A DNA stretch of 64,000 bases from Novosphingobium sp. (GTDB taxonomy: Bacteria; Pseudomonadota; Alphaproteobacteria; Sphingomonadales; Sphingomonadaceae): the NCBI GenBank assembly GCA_030697365.1, contig JAUYQH010000061.1, positions 1-64,000 on the forward strand, given 5' to 3'. A program made the translations under genes and the position numbers. Under the pieces are notes generated by a model. The model searched no databases and was not told where the DNA came from. It saw only the letters and a program-made list of their open reading frames with translations. Of the stretch, positions 35,501 through 44,659 are shown piece after piece; position 1 is the stretch's first letter; each line of letters opens with the position of its first letter.

Positions 35501-36035
35501 CAACAGCGCGCTGGCACGGGTGGTGTCGATTGACGACCGGGGCGTGGTGTTCGAACGCGCCGATCAAAGCGTCGTGCGCATGGAAATGGGCGACCCTATG
35601 CTCAAGCGGCTCGATCTCGCCTACGCGCTGAACATGCACATGGCGCAGGGCGTCACCACCGACAAAGGCATGGTGGTGATGGGTTCGGAAGAACGCTTCT
35701 TGTCCAACCAGCGTCTGTTCAACGTCGCGGTGACCCGCGTTCGGGATGCGGTGAGTGTGATCACCGACGACAAGGACAAGCTCGCGTGCCAGCTCGACCG
35801 CACCTCGGGCGACAAGTATTCGGCGCTCGAAGAGGCCGGGCGGCTCGATGTCGACAAGCAGCGCAGCGTCGTCCGCGATCTCGGCAAGCCGTTCGATCCC
35901 GGCCCCGTCAGCGACCTGTCGCTGGCCAATGACAAGCCTCTGCCAGCCCGAGAAGCCGATAGACCGCGCGCGGCGAGCGATTCGCCTGTGCAGTCGGTGC
36001 CAACGCCCGAGAAATCGAAGGGACTTGAGCTTTGA
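32514..36035 (+). CDS. traI: MobF relaxase/helicase TraI with an acidic insertion in the relaxase domain
   Basis: A 1173-residue TrwC/TraI-type relaxase. The N-terminus has the catalytic tyrosine region (Y22, Y23 in AADNYYTLEE). The three-histidine metal site is H320 (FQHDTSR) plus H331 and H333 (GHVHAVIAN). The helicase part has Walker A GIAGAGKST (about 659-667) and Walker B LILDEAS (about 740). The C-terminal helicase lobe includes NMHMAQGVTTDKG and FNVAVTRVRD. Residues 46 to about 222, between the WYGEGAEMLGL motif and ATFQDILNGTLPDG, are an Ala/Glu/Asp/Pro-rich insertion that F TraI lacks. It includes a doubled FDPxxAxGxP motif. The protein should still be active, since every catalytic residue is present. 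Confidence 0.92.
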   Translation: MLSMAPVRSAGGAAKYFAADNYYTLEESAEESLWYGEGAEMLGLAPGEDEELEVEAAPAEAAAEQALEAADVDADSEVEAGDEPSADAGSDAPGEEREHSGDVDAPVGPEASDEAAGPAETTAGSEIEEAGSETALPVAEAGPEPGAAQPGDEGPPFDPDQAGGIPGAAAVPAPTAAAPEEIPFDPERANGLPEGVAAPTSADVGRPANLPPSSPSTPNPSGKVDAATFQDILNGTLPDGTQVGIVGKRALGIDLTFSMPKSASLIALVGGDKRIVEANMAAVKTAMRWAEANLAEGRQKIDGRDVPVRTGNLVYALFQHDTSRSLDPQGHVHAVIANMTRMPGGEWRALHNGEIWRNNTVIGSIYRAALRDALEKLGYTTELTGKHGTFEIAGVAKDIRDAFSQRREAILAKGEALGIATPQGLRKVTENSRDAKVAVGDRGDLRDEWRARAEALGWNPRPLIDAAHDRAAHQPGLFERGLNMIETSLREARTYILETLHKPSDQLVDAGLARLMLTGPEARTQLATASAIRILGQREAAFEVHQLTKTALDLGLKGVTPALIAARVTELVRRQEIVPGETSRPDNVVTILTTRDALRTESSIIWQIDAGKGAVTPLVNPERALTVLNGAAGERALNDGQLAAASSIIASSDRIIAVQGIAGAGKSTMLAAVANVLAFEKKSALGLAFQNKMVADLAAGTGLEAMTVARFLMHHEPLLSDNGGKLAERSRSELAGGYLILDEASMISNDQMLALVRIANLGGAEKLVLVGDRQQLLSIDAGKSFAVTQAGGIVFARMDENLRQRTPELRAVAALTNQGKAGEAVRLLGAHVTETGDRIGEAARQWLQLTPAERDATMLLTSGRETRAGLNQAIQDGLKAEGALKGDGLQLTVADRVDRTREDLRYAHSYTPGLHVEVWSRLQSVGLDRGDYRVARVFGNGKVELERGGKRIKFDPQKMASGAKQDKLNLVATKDIRIHEGDKIRWTTNDKDRDLLNSALARVVSIDDRGVVFERADQSVVRMEMGDPMLKRLDLAYALNMHMAQGVTTDKGMVVMGSEERFLSNQRLFNVAVTRVRDAVSVITDDKDKLACQLDRTSGDKYSALEEAGRLDVDKQRSVVRDLGKPFDPGPVSDLSLANDKPLPAREADRPRAASDSPVQSVPTPEKSKGLEL

Positions 36036-36187
36036 TCAGCGCGGATGATCATCTCGCCGAAACGAAAGCGCACCCGGGCGATCCGCTCGACGAGGCCTTG
36101 GCGCTGCTCGATCACATTGGGGGCCCTCGGGTGGCCGCGCGGTTTGCCCATGCGCTACGTCAGCTTGATCCCCCCCGTATGGGGTAA
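36032..36187 (+). CDS. Small protein (51 residues) overlapping the traI stop
   Basis: A TTG start overlaps the traI TGA (TTGA). The product begins MISADDHLAETKAHP, is helical (LDEALALLDHIG, RVAARFAHALRQLDPP) and ends DPPRMG. The overlap, the phase and the protein-like sequence argue for translational coupling to traI. No family is known to me. The codon use matches traI. Confidence 0.55.
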   Translation: MISADDHLAETKAHPGDPLDEALALLDHIGGPRVAARFAHALRQLDPPRMG

Positions 36188-36271
36188 CTTCACATTGAAA
36201 GAGCTTTGCCAGCGGAGACCGGGTGCGCCCGAATGGCAGCGTGACACCGAGCACCGACACAGGAGCGCGCG

Positions 36272-36481
36272 ATGAGCAACTGGAATTTCAGGTCGATCGG
36301 ATCGTTCGACAGCGAGAGCGAGGTCGATCAATGGGCCAAGCGAAACGGGATCGACAGCCGCGATCTTAAAACGCGCAAAGGGAGCGATGGCCGGGTCGCG
36401 GCCGAAGTGCGCGAGAGCGCCTATGACGAATCCTCGAATGACGTGTTCGGCGGTTATGACCGCAAGGGTGGCTTCAGGTGA
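36272..36481 (+). CDS. Small polar protein, 69 residues, unknown
   Basis: It starts at an ATG with AGGAG about nine bases upstream and encodes MSNWNFRSIGSFDSESEVDQWAKRNGID ..., a charged, aromatic-poor sequence ending in SSNDVFGGYDRKGGFR. It lies 84 bases after the small traI-linked gene and closes the plus-strand mobilisation operon. The next gene is convergent. No function is assigned. Confidence 0.6.
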   Translation: MSNWNFRSIGSFDSESEVDQWAKRNGIDSRDLKTRKGSDGRVAAEVRESAYDESSNDVFGGYDRKGGFR

Positions 36482-36545
36482 AGGCTGGCACGATGGCCGG
36501 GATGTCCGGGCCTAGTGAGCATCGCGACCGCCCAAAGTGGGCACG

Positions 36546-39500
36546 TCAGCGGATGCGGTCTATCTCAACGATTGTTGCCGATCCCTGTTTCTCCAGACGG
36601 CGCGCGTCGTTCCGAACACTCTTGTGGTGGGTAAACAGCAAGACTTGGTTAGTCTCAGCAAAACGCGCGAGGAGATCGAGCGTGGCGGCGCCGCGCTCAT
36701 CGTCGAAATGGACAAGGATATCATCGGCGATGAAAGGCAGTGGCTCAGTCGAAGCAGCGTAGTTTTCAAGGCTGGCCAAGCGGAACGCGAGGAAGAGCTG
36801 GTCGCGCGTGCCGTCGCTCATCGCCGCGACCGACACCGCTGCGCCAGACTGGCGGCGGCCGACGACGATCGGCAAGCCCTTGTCGTCTATATCGGCGTCG
36901 ATCCCTGCGAACTCGCCGCGAGTTGTATACCCGAAAAGTTCGCCAGCCCGGCTCAGGAGAGGATCCTGCTGCTCGCTTCGGACACGGTCGATCGCTTTGT
37001 GATCAGCGCGCGCGCGACGGTGAGTTCAACATAACGCTCGACTGCGGCCTGCATTCGCGCGGCCGCGCTCTCGCGCTCGGCGATCGCCCGATTAACCCCT
37101 GATTCCGACGCATAGGCGTCGAGCGCGTCCTGCGCCGTCTTGTGCGCGAGGATAGCCTCCTCGACCTCGGTTTCCAGCTGGGTCGATCGTTCCCGCGAAA
37201 CGTCCAGCGCTCCGCGCAGGGCATCCAGATCGCGGCCCGCCCACTGCTCGCGCAGTGCTGCCACGTCGAGGCCGTCACTGACATCGGCAATCGAGCGTTC
37301 GAGCAGCGCTTTCGCCTCGAGAAGCCCGGCTCGGGAAGCACAGCGATTGGCGATGCCACGCAAGGCTTCGCCTTCGACCGACACCCCAGCGCCGCCAGCA
37401 AGTCCTACCAAGACGTCACGGGCATCTTGCTCGGCCTTATCAAGAAGCGCGCAATCGGCTTTTGCATCGTCGACATCGGGGGCAAGCGCCGCGCGCTGCA
37501 GCCGAACGGCGTCTTGTTCCTGCCACCTCGCCGCGATCAAATCGGCTGCCGCGAGCAGGTCTTCGGGCAGCGTGAGATCAAGATTCGCTCCCAACGCAAG
37601 GATTGCAGCCTTCAGCGCCGCTTCGTCGTCATCCATTCGAACGAGCCGGGCGCGGGCCTGCGCAATGGTCCCCAACGTTCCACGGGCACCGGCCCATTCG
37701 CTGACAAGCCCGCCAGCGCTCCCGGGGGCAAGATCGGTGTCGAGGCTGAGGCCGCCGAGCGCCGCGCCCCAAGCCTGCTGCCAGCTTTGCTCGGCAGCAG
37801 AAAGGTCGCCGAGGTCCTGCTCAGCGCGCTTGGCAGTCGGAGCGAGCGTTTCGCTGTCGCGCAGGTCGCGCCGGTAGTCGGCGTGCTCGGTCTCATGTCG
37901 GGCGAGCGCGGCGCTGAGCGTCTGTACCTCGACCGCGAAAGCCTGGCCCCTCGGCAGACGGCATGTTCATCGCCTCCTGCGCGCTCCTGAACACCGCGAT
38001 CAGCGGAGCGAGTTCGGATGCGTGGCGATCGGCCTCGTCGGCGAGCAGGCCGGCGGCGGCGGCCGCATCGATCGCCTGTGTGCGGCGTTCTGCAAAATCG
38101 AGCAGCGCTTCCAGTTGCGCAAAGCGCGCGACCGCATCGGGAAACGCTTGCGCGAACACCATGCAGCGGCGCTCCAGCCGCTGGGTGATATCGGCGATCA
38201 GTGTGCTGCAGCCATCGGCCTGGATAATGCTGTTGGCGAGTTGCAGGCGTGCAAGGACCAGGTTGGCGGCGTGCTGTGCCTCAGCAGCCCGCCGGTCGGC
38301 GAGATCGTCGGCATCTGCGCCGTGATGCTCATAGGCATCGACACCTGCCCGGCGAACCACCACATCCGAAGGAATTTCGGCGTCAAGATAGGCGTCGCGC
38401 AGCGGCGACCATGCGTCGGCGCGCGCTCGCCGCGCCTCCGTCAACGCTTGGTCGGTGGCGACCGGACCAGCCGCTTCGAGTGTCCGGATGGTTTCGCTCG
38501 CGGCCTGGGCCGCCTTCTCGGCATCGACCTTCTGCTCGACTTGCTCCCCCGAGGAGGTTTCGAGCTCGGTGCGCGATGCCTGTTCTGCGCGGATCGCCTC
38601 GGCGTTCGGGCAGACGAAGCCCGCGAGCGCTTCGACGTTCGAAAATCCGAGAGCGCCGATCGTCGCGGTTACGTTGGCATGTGCCTGATCCGCTTTCCGC
38701 CGGACCACATCTGCCGTAGCGGCTTGCGCGGCAAGCGCTGCAAATTGTGCGGCGCTGAACGCCGTTGGCTGGTCATAGCCCGCGGAGATCCCGCCCTTGA
38801 GGCGAAGGCTCACCGTTTGAAGCCGGTCAGCGAGATCGGCGCTTCGTTCGTGCGCCGCCGCGATTGCACCACCACGTTCGATGGCCTCGGTCGCCAGTTT
38901 CTGGACTTGATCAAGGGCCGCCTGGCTGGGCAAGCGCGCAGTCAGATCGGCATCCGCACCCAGATGAAGCATGCGGCGAAGCGTCGCGAGCCCGGCTTCG
39001 GCGGTTTCGATTTCTTTGAGCCTGTTCGGACGGTCGGCGCGCGCCTTCCGGACATGGATAGCTTGCTCGGCGAGGTCGCGGATCCGACCTTCCGCTTCAA
39101 CAAATGCGTTTGATACGGTGAGCGCGTCAAGCCGCTGGACGAGGCGGTCGCGTTTCACTTGGCCGTTCGCGAGGGCGGCGATCGCTGCGTCGCGCTTGGC
39201 AATCGCGCTGTCCACTTGCCCGCCAAAATCCGTCGGCAGCGAGTCCAGATCGGCATAGTCGCCAAGCCCAGCAGCCAAACGGTCGAGTTCGAGCAGATGC
39301 GGCACGGCCCGCACCAGCCGCTCCAGGGCAGAGATGTCGGCACTCACCGATTGTTTCTCGGCGCGGGCCCGGGTCAGTTTGCCGTTTGCGCCTTCGGCAG
39401 CCTTGCGGCTCTGCTCATAGGCGTCGCGCGTGACGGTGTGCTGCTTCACTTCGCGATCGGCGGCATCGTAAGCGTCGAGCGCCTGATAGAAAGCGCGGTC

Positions 39501-40034
39501 GGCGGATCGCCGCGTCGAGAACAGCTTGTCCGCTTCATCGTCGATGACATCCAGTCTCGCCATCAGCGAGCGCAGACCGCCGCCCGCCTCGACAATCAGC
39601 CGCCCGATATCGCCGTCGGCGGTCAGCAGGCGCGAACCGCCCGAGCGGAGCGTCTCATGGTTGAGCCCGAACAGCGTGGCAAAGCGATCGCGCGTGGTCG
39701 CCCCGAGCAAGCGCGTAAGTGTTGAATCCTCAAGCGGCACCCCTGCCGCGTCGGTCAGCGTGCGGCCGCGGCCGCGCCTGCGACGTAAGGTCAGCTCAGT
39801 ACCATTCGCATCAACCAGCGTCGCTCCGACGCGCATGCCGTCATAGCCGAACAAGCTCGCATGCGGGGTTCGCTCGGGGATACCGAACAGAAAGTCGCTC
39901 AAGGCGGCAAGGCAGGTGCTTTTGCCAGCCTCATTTGGCCCGTAAATGACCGTGAGGCCCGCGGTCGAAGGAATAACGAGGCTGCGCTCTGCAAAGGCAC
40001 CATAGCGCTCGAGGGTCAGTTCAGCGAGCCGCAT
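36546..40034 (-). pseudogene. YhaN-like AAA ATPase, broken by two compensating frameshifts
   Basis: A 3489-base gene for an SbcC/YhaN-type ATPase of about 1162 residues. It begins MRLAELTLERYGAFAERSLVIPS with Walker A GPNEAGKST (32-40), then very long coiled coils, and ends with the signature/Walker B half (AAMSDGTRDQLFLAFRLASLE ... PFIADDILVHFDDER). The frame shifts by one base in a G-run near 37942-37949 and shifts back near 36993-36998, where one G seems missing. All three segments still read as natural protein. This pattern fits two single-base sequencing errors, or a recent disruption. It overlaps the YhaO-like gene by 14 bases. Confidence 0.8.
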
Positions 40035-41277
40035 CGCCAGCCTCCGTGTCGCCGATCAGGGAGAGCGCCAGCGCGCGGGCCCGGGCCGGCGCTTCGTTGC
40101 GCAGGGTTTCGAAGAATTCCTCGGCATGGGCGCCCGCCGGCATCTTGGCGCGAACTTCGGCCAAGCGCGCCGCAACCATTTCGTTCAAGGCCTGATCGGT
40201 ATCCAGTGCCTCGATCTCGGCGAGGAGCTGCCCCGCTACGGTCGGATCGAGCGACGCCGACTGAGCTGGGGGTGCCGTCGCGATCACCAGCTTCTCGAGC
40301 CAGACGTCGCCGGCCAAGGTTGCAAGCAGGGCAGCGACGTCCTCGCGCAAGGTCTGCGGTTCGATCAGCATCCGGTGGTGCAGTGCGGTCTCGCCGACCA
40401 GCCGCACGCGAAGCGCGATCGCGCGGTCACCGGCATCGGCGCACGCTTGCTCGATCGCGCTGCGAATATGGTCGAGCAGCGCGGCACGGGTTTCGCTCGC
40501 ATTCGAGTCCACCGTCACGGTGAACCAGCGGACCATATCGAGATCGCGATGCTCGACCTCGGTCACCCGGCCGTCGCTCACGCTGACGAGGGTCGCGCCC
40601 TTGGGCCCGGTTTCGCGCGGGCTGCGGCCCTGCAGATTGCCGGGATAGATGATGTAGGGATCGGTGCTTAGCACGGCCCGGGCATGAACATGCCCCAGCG
40701 CCCAATAGTCATAGCCGTGGTTCGCGAGCTGCTCGACCGTGCAAGGCGCATAGGGCGCGTGATGGCTCTCGCTGCCCTGGCAGGCGGTGTGGAGTACGCC
40801 GATATTGAAATGGCCCGGGATCGGGGCCGGATAATCACGGGCAATATTTTCGGTCACTTCGCGCTGCGGAAAACTGCGGCCATGAACCGTCACGGGCAAC
40901 GCGGAGAGCGCAATTGCCTCAGCCCGCTTGCTATCGAAAACATGGACATTGGCCGAGAGTGACAGCTTGGCGGCGAAGCGATTCTCGGCATCGTGATTGC
41001 CCAGGATCAGGAAGGCCTGGATCCCCGCATCCCCGAGCCTTCGCATCTGATCGATGAAGAAGAGGCCGGTTTCGAAATTGCGCAAATCGCCGTCGAAGAT
41101 GTCGCCTGCGAGCACGATAAAGCTGCAACCTTGGTCGATCGCCAGCGCAATCAGATTCTCGAAGGCAACGCGCGAGGCCCGGTCGACGCGCGCTGCATAG
41201 TCGGCCGATTTGCTCGCCAGCCCGAGCAGCGGACTGTCGAGGTGCAGGTCTGCTGCATGGAGAAACTTGAACATCAT
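40021..41277 (-). CDS. YhaO-like metallophosphoesterase (SbcD/Mre11 family nuclease)
   Basis: A 418-residue SbcD/Mre11-fold phosphoesterase. Metal-binding motifs are DLHLDSP, LAGDIFDG, LGNHDAENR, LHTACQG and LGHVHAR, in the usual order. The C-terminal 150 residues are helical and probably contact the ATPase. The partner is the YhaN-like gene immediately downstream (14-base overlap). Its ATG overlaps the stop of the AbiEii-like gene (ATGA), so all four genes form one unit. YhaO/YhaN pairs are known in Bacillus and elsewhere but are poorly characterised; a DNA end-processing role is inferred from SbcCD. Confidence 0.85.
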   Translation of the reverse strand: MMFKFLHAADLHLDSPLLGLASKSADYAARVDRASRVAFENLIALAIDQGCSFIVLAGDIFDGDLRNFETGLFFIDQMRRLGDAGIQAFLILGNHDAENRFAAKLSLSANVHVFDSKRAEAIALSALPVTVHGRSFPQREVTENIARDYPAPIPGHFNIGVLHTACQGSESHHAPYAPCTVEQLANHGYDYWALGHVHARAVLSTDPYIIYPGNLQGRSPRETGPKGATLVSVSDGRVTEVEHRDLDMVRWFTVTVDSNASETRAALLDHIRSAIEQACADAGDRAIALRVRLVGETALHHRMLIEPQTLREDVAALLATLAGDVWLEKLVIATAPPAQSASLDPTVAGQLLAEIEALDTDQALNEMVAARLAEVRAKMPAGAHAEEFFETLRNEAPARARALALSLIGDTEAGDAAR

Positions 41278-42239
41278 GATGTGGCCGCCTCTGCTTGTTG
41301 GCCAGTGTCGTGACCTGGCTCTGACCGGTCGAGGCAGCGTGTCAGCATGACCTGCTGTGAGCCGAACTTCTCGGGATTCTCGTCGTGCAGGCGCTGCAGA
41401 TTGAGCAGCTTCCAGCGCACCGCGGGCAGCTCGGCGATCTCGCTGCCCAAGCCGATGGCGGACCATTCGGGATCGAGGGCATGAAAGCTGGTCAGGAAGC
41501 GGCGGCTGGCAGGCGCGCCGGCGCGCTGCTGAACCTGGCTGATCAGAGCCTCGCGCGCGGCGAGCAAGGTGTCGAGCGCTTCGGGCGTGACGGTCATGCC
41601 GACGAACTCGTCATTATATTGCGCGGCGATGTCGAGGCGATGCGGACAAAGCAGCTCGTGCGCCGGGCGCGGATGGCTGATGAGATAGATCAGGAAGGCG
41701 CGGAACAGATCGTCGTCGATCCCCTCGTGGGCGAGGAGATGGTGGACGTCGAACAGGTCGCGCGGATGCTGGCGATCGAGCGCGGCCGCCATCTTGCCGG
41801 CGTAGAGGTCGGCCAGCGACACGATTTGCATCTCGGCGAAGCCGAAGCGCTCTTCTACGCCCGGGCTGACGGCCCGCATCTCCGGCGGGAAGACCGTGCC
41901 CCGCAGCACGGGCGACACTTCCACCTTGATGGCGGTGCCGTCCGAATGGACGAGCAAGCGCTTGCCGTCGGGAAGCAAATGCCGCTCGACCTTAAAGCCG
42001 AGCCGGTTTTCGAGACGGCGGGCGATCCGCTCAAGCCCGGCACCCACCGCATCGAGCGAGGTGGTCCGATCAACCACGGGCAAATAGACGAGATCGATGT
42101 CCACCGAGAGGCGCGGGAGGTCGCGAACGAACAGGTTGATCGCGGTCCCGCCTTTCAGGGCGAAATCAGGCTCGGTGGCGATCTCCGGGATCGTGCGCAA
42201 CAGGAGTGCGACCTGGTCGAGATAGCGCTCGGCCGTCAT
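41274..42239 (-). CDS. AbiEii-like nucleotidyltransferase (toxin family)
   Basis: A 321-residue nucleotidyltransferase of the AbiEii/AbiGii family, the toxin half of a type IV-like abortive-infection pair. The polymerase-beta type motif is visible as LKGGTAINLF followed by SVDIDLVY (G-G...D-x-D). The sequence FAEMQIVSLADLYAGKMAAALDRQHPRDLFDVHHLL is a hallmark of the family. The start at 42239 overlaps the upstream regulator gene by four bases (ATGA). Family members transfer nucleotides to tRNA or other targets; the substrate here is unknown. Confidence 0.85.
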   Translation of the reverse strand: MTAERYLDQVALLLRTIPEIATEPDFALKGGTAINLFVRDLPRLSVDIDLVYLPVVDRTTSLDAVGAGLERIARRLENRLGFKVERHLLPDGKRLLVHSDGTAIKVEVSPVLRGTVFPPEMRAVSPGVEERFGFAEMQIVSLADLYAGKMAAALDRQHPRDLFDVHHLLAHEGIDDDLFRAFLIYLISHPRPAHELLCPHRLDIAAQYNDEFVGMTVTPEALDTLLAAREALISQVQQRAGAPASRRFLTSFHALDPEWSAIGLGSEIAELPAVRWKLLNLQRLHDENPEKFGSQQVMLTRCLDRSEPGHDTGQQAEAATS

Positions 42240-43093
42240 CGTTCGCCTAGCTCTATGTGGCTGGAGAGCGAAGCGGGAATGGTGATCTGGTAGCGCGCGT
42301 CGAGCCGACCGCCCGGTGCAAGCTGGCGTTTGCCCTTGCCGAGATCGATATGCCCGCGATCGACATGCTTGACCCAGGCATGGGCGTGGCGATCTGCGTA
42401 GAAGAGGAACAGCCGCTTTGCGCGCACGCTGCGGCATGTCTCCAGCAGCTGGGTGACGAGGCGCGGCCGAAGGTTCGACAGGCCCTGGAATATCTCGTCG
42501 GCATGTTCGAAACCGAGCGTGGCGGGAACCTCGTCGAGCATCTCGATCGCTGCGCGCTCCTCGCCGGCGACGCGAAGAAAATGGTCCCAGGGCTCTTCGC
42601 GGACCGGTTCGGGGACCGATGCGCCGAGCCGGCCGGTGCCGAGCTCGAGCCTTCGCCATTCGAGGCCGAGAAGTGTGTCGGCAAAGAGCGGGCGGGTGCG
42701 TACCACCAGGGCCGCGTCGAGCGGGAGCTTCATCAACCAGGTTGGCGCGGTGCGATCGGGATCGTACATATAGATCGTCGGATGGCCGCCGAGGCGAAGA
42801 TAATGGCTGCGTCCGAGCAGGTCGAGCGCGCTCGCGCCACCGACGTAGAAAGTCGAGGGTCGCAGCTCCTGCGCGGACAGGATTGCGGCATCCCAGCGCT
42901 GCGTCGCAGGCGTGGCGCCTGACGGGCGGCGGTAGACGCGCGGCGCGACCCGCTCCAGCCATCCGTTCTGAACATAGGCATGGATCGAGGGACGCGAGAC
43001 CCCCTGGTCCTGGAGCCAAGCCGTATCGACCAGCCGTCCAAGCCCGAGTTGAGGGAGGAGCCGGTTCAGGGATGTTTTCTTTTGTTCACTCAC
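42236..43093 (-). CDS. AbiEi-like antitoxin/regulator
   Basis: A 285-residue protein with an N-terminal winged helix typical of AbiEi (LNRLLPQLGLGRLVDTAWLQDQGVSRPSIHAYVQNGWLERVAPRVYRRP), followed by the C-terminal antitoxin domain. I start it at the GTG at 43093 (first residues SEQKKTSLNRLL), which aligns with the usual family N-terminus, although the frame is open to 43198. Upstream lies a doubled CCAATACG motif that could be its operator. AbiEi represses its own operon and neutralises AbiEii. Here that operon includes the YhaO/YhaN-like genes. Confidence 0.82.
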   Translation of the reverse strand: MSEQKKTSLNRLLPQLGLGRLVDTAWLQDQGVSRPSIHAYVQNGWLERVAPRVYRRPSGATPATQRWDAAILSAQELRPSTFYVGGASALDLLGRSHYLRLGGHPTIYMYDPDRTAPTWLMKLPLDAALVVRTRPLFADTLLGLEWRRLELGTGRLGASVPEPVREEPWDHFLRVAGEERAAIEMLDEVPATLGFEHADEIFQGLSNLRPRLVTQLLETCRSVRAKRLFLFYADRHAHAWVKHVDRGHIDLGKGKRQLAPGGRLDARYQITIPASLSSHIELGER

Positions 43094-43408
43094 AATGAAC
43101 GTATTGGCGTATTGGTAAACCGATGACAAGCGATGGTTTAAGGCGACGTCATAAAGTTCATTCTTGCTGAACGGACGAGACCGCGCATAAACTGCCACGC
43201 GGCACGGCCCCCTCGAACCGGAAGGGCGAACAAGCGCTCAGCCTACTGGACCGATTACTTGAGCGCGCTCAAGGCATTCTCGCACGATGGGCAGACCGCT
43301 CCGCTGATCCGGATGCAAATGCCATGGGAGGCGTCACCGGCGCGGTGACATCCCTAAATTGCAGCGATCGTTGAGATTGATAATACTTCTTATGTTAAAT
43401 AGGGACGT
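43094..43408. promoter_or_regulatory. Upstream region of the AbiE/YhaO/YhaN operon with palindromes
   Basis: No gene is seen in these 315 bases. Features are two CCAATACG copies in tandem (about 43100-43120, minus strand) just upstream of the AbiEi start, a perfect 14-bp palindrome TTGAGCGCGCTCAA (43259-43272) and a stem GTCACCG-gcg-CGGTGAC (43333-43349). The right end is AT-rich. The tandem motif is the best candidate for AbiEi binding. Confidence 0.45.
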
Positions 43409-44653
43409 CTATGCTGTCCAAAGTACCGAAACCGGCGCCCCCCGTATTCGTTCGCTGAAGGGCGTGACTCGGTCATGATCGTGAAGCAACAATCCACCCA
43501 CGAACTTGTCGCCGGCAGCCGCCTCGAGCTTGCGCAGACCCGAAAAGTCGCCGCGGCGCAGCGTTGCCGAAGCCTTGACCTCGATTCCCACGACACGTCC
43601 ACGCGGGTCCTCCAAAACAAAATCGACTTCATCGCCGTCCTTGGTCCGGAAATGCGAAACGGTGATGCGCAACTCGCTCCATCCGGCCAGTTTGCGCAGT
43701 TCGGACGCCACGAAGCTCTCGAGCAAAGGACCGTAGCGTTGGGGGTCGTCCTGCAATGTCGCACCGGTCGCCCCGCGCAGACTGGCGAGCAGCCCGCTAT
43801 CGAGAAAGTGATGCTTGGGAGTCTTGATCAGGCGCGACGTCCGGTTGGTAAACCAAGGCGGCAAAGTTTCGATCAGAAACAAGCGTTCGAGCACCTGGAT
43901 GTAACGGCCTACGGTGGCCCGAGAGAGCTGCAGTGCGTTCGCCAATGTCGCATGGTTGGACAATTGGCCCGCTTGTTCGGCCAGCATGGTCACAAGCACG
44001 GGCAATTTGCCCAACTGCTCCACTTGCGCAACGTCGCGGACATCGCGGTCCAGCATGAGCGCGATATAGTCGTTGAACCATTGCCTGCGCCGAGTCTCGG
44101 ATGAGCGCGACACGGCTTCCGGGTACCCTCCCTTGAGGATAACCTGCATGAGCGCCGCGCCGGTGACGACGCGTTCGGCAACAACCCGTTCAGTCGCGAA
44201 CAGGCGGTCCAAAAGAGTTCCGCTGCTCCCAAGCAGTTCGGACTGCGCGAACGGAAATAGTTCGACGATCTCGATCCTGCCAGCGAGCGAATCTCCCACC
44301 GTAGGCAAAGCCATGACGTTGGCCGATCCGGTCAGCAGGAAGCGGCCTGGCCGGTTGGACTTGTCTACCTCCTGCTTGATAATCAGCAGAAGTTCGGGTG
44401 CGCGCTGGATCTCGTCGATGACCGCGCTCGGAGTGTTACGGATGAAGCCGACGGGATCGCCTCGCGCGTTGTCCAGCGTCGCCGGATCGTCGAGCGATAC
44501 GTAAGGGCGTAGTCGATTGGCGAAGCGGCGAACCAGCGTTGTCTTGCCGGCTTGGCGCGGTCCGATCACCAGGACCACTCGCGTATCCGTCAACGCGGTC
44601 TCGACCGCCTCATATGCTCTTCGGCCGATAAGCCTGGAATCGGTTTGGCTCAT
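43409..44653 (-). CDS. AAA_14/DUF4143 ATPase
   Basis: A 414-residue protein with an N-terminal AAA domain (Walker A GPRQAGKTT at 31-39, Walker B AVIDEIQ), a middle winged-helix region (NHATLANALQLSRATVGRYIQVLERLFLIE) and a C-terminal DUF4143 domain. The latter has a PD-(D/E)xK-like pattern (GDEVDFVLED ... GIEVKAS). This family is widespread in bacterial and archaeal genomes with no settled function; defence or selfish maintenance roles have been suggested. A TTGACA-containing promoter ends so close to the ATG that the message may be leaderless. Confidence 0.85.
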   Translation of the reverse strand: MSQTDSRLIGRRAYEAVETALTDTRVVLVIGPRQAGKTTLVRRFANRLRPYVSLDDPATLDNARGDPVGFIRNTPSAVIDEIQRAPELLLIIKQEVDKSNRPGRFLLTGSANVMALPTVGDSLAGRIEIVELFPFAQSELLGSSGTLLDRLFATERVVAERVVTGAALMQVILKGGYPEAVSRSSETRRRQWFNDYIALMLDRDVRDVAQVEQLGKLPVLVTMLAEQAGQLSNHATLANALQLSRATVGRYIQVLERLFLIETLPPWFTNRTSRLIKTPKHHFLDSGLLASLRGATGATLQDDPQRYGPLLESFVASELRKLAGWSELRITVSHFRTKDGDEVDFVLEDPRGRVVGIEVKASATLRRGDFSGLRKLEAAAGDKFVGGLLLHDHDRVTPFSERIRGAPVSVLWTA

Positions 44654-44659
44654 GCAACA

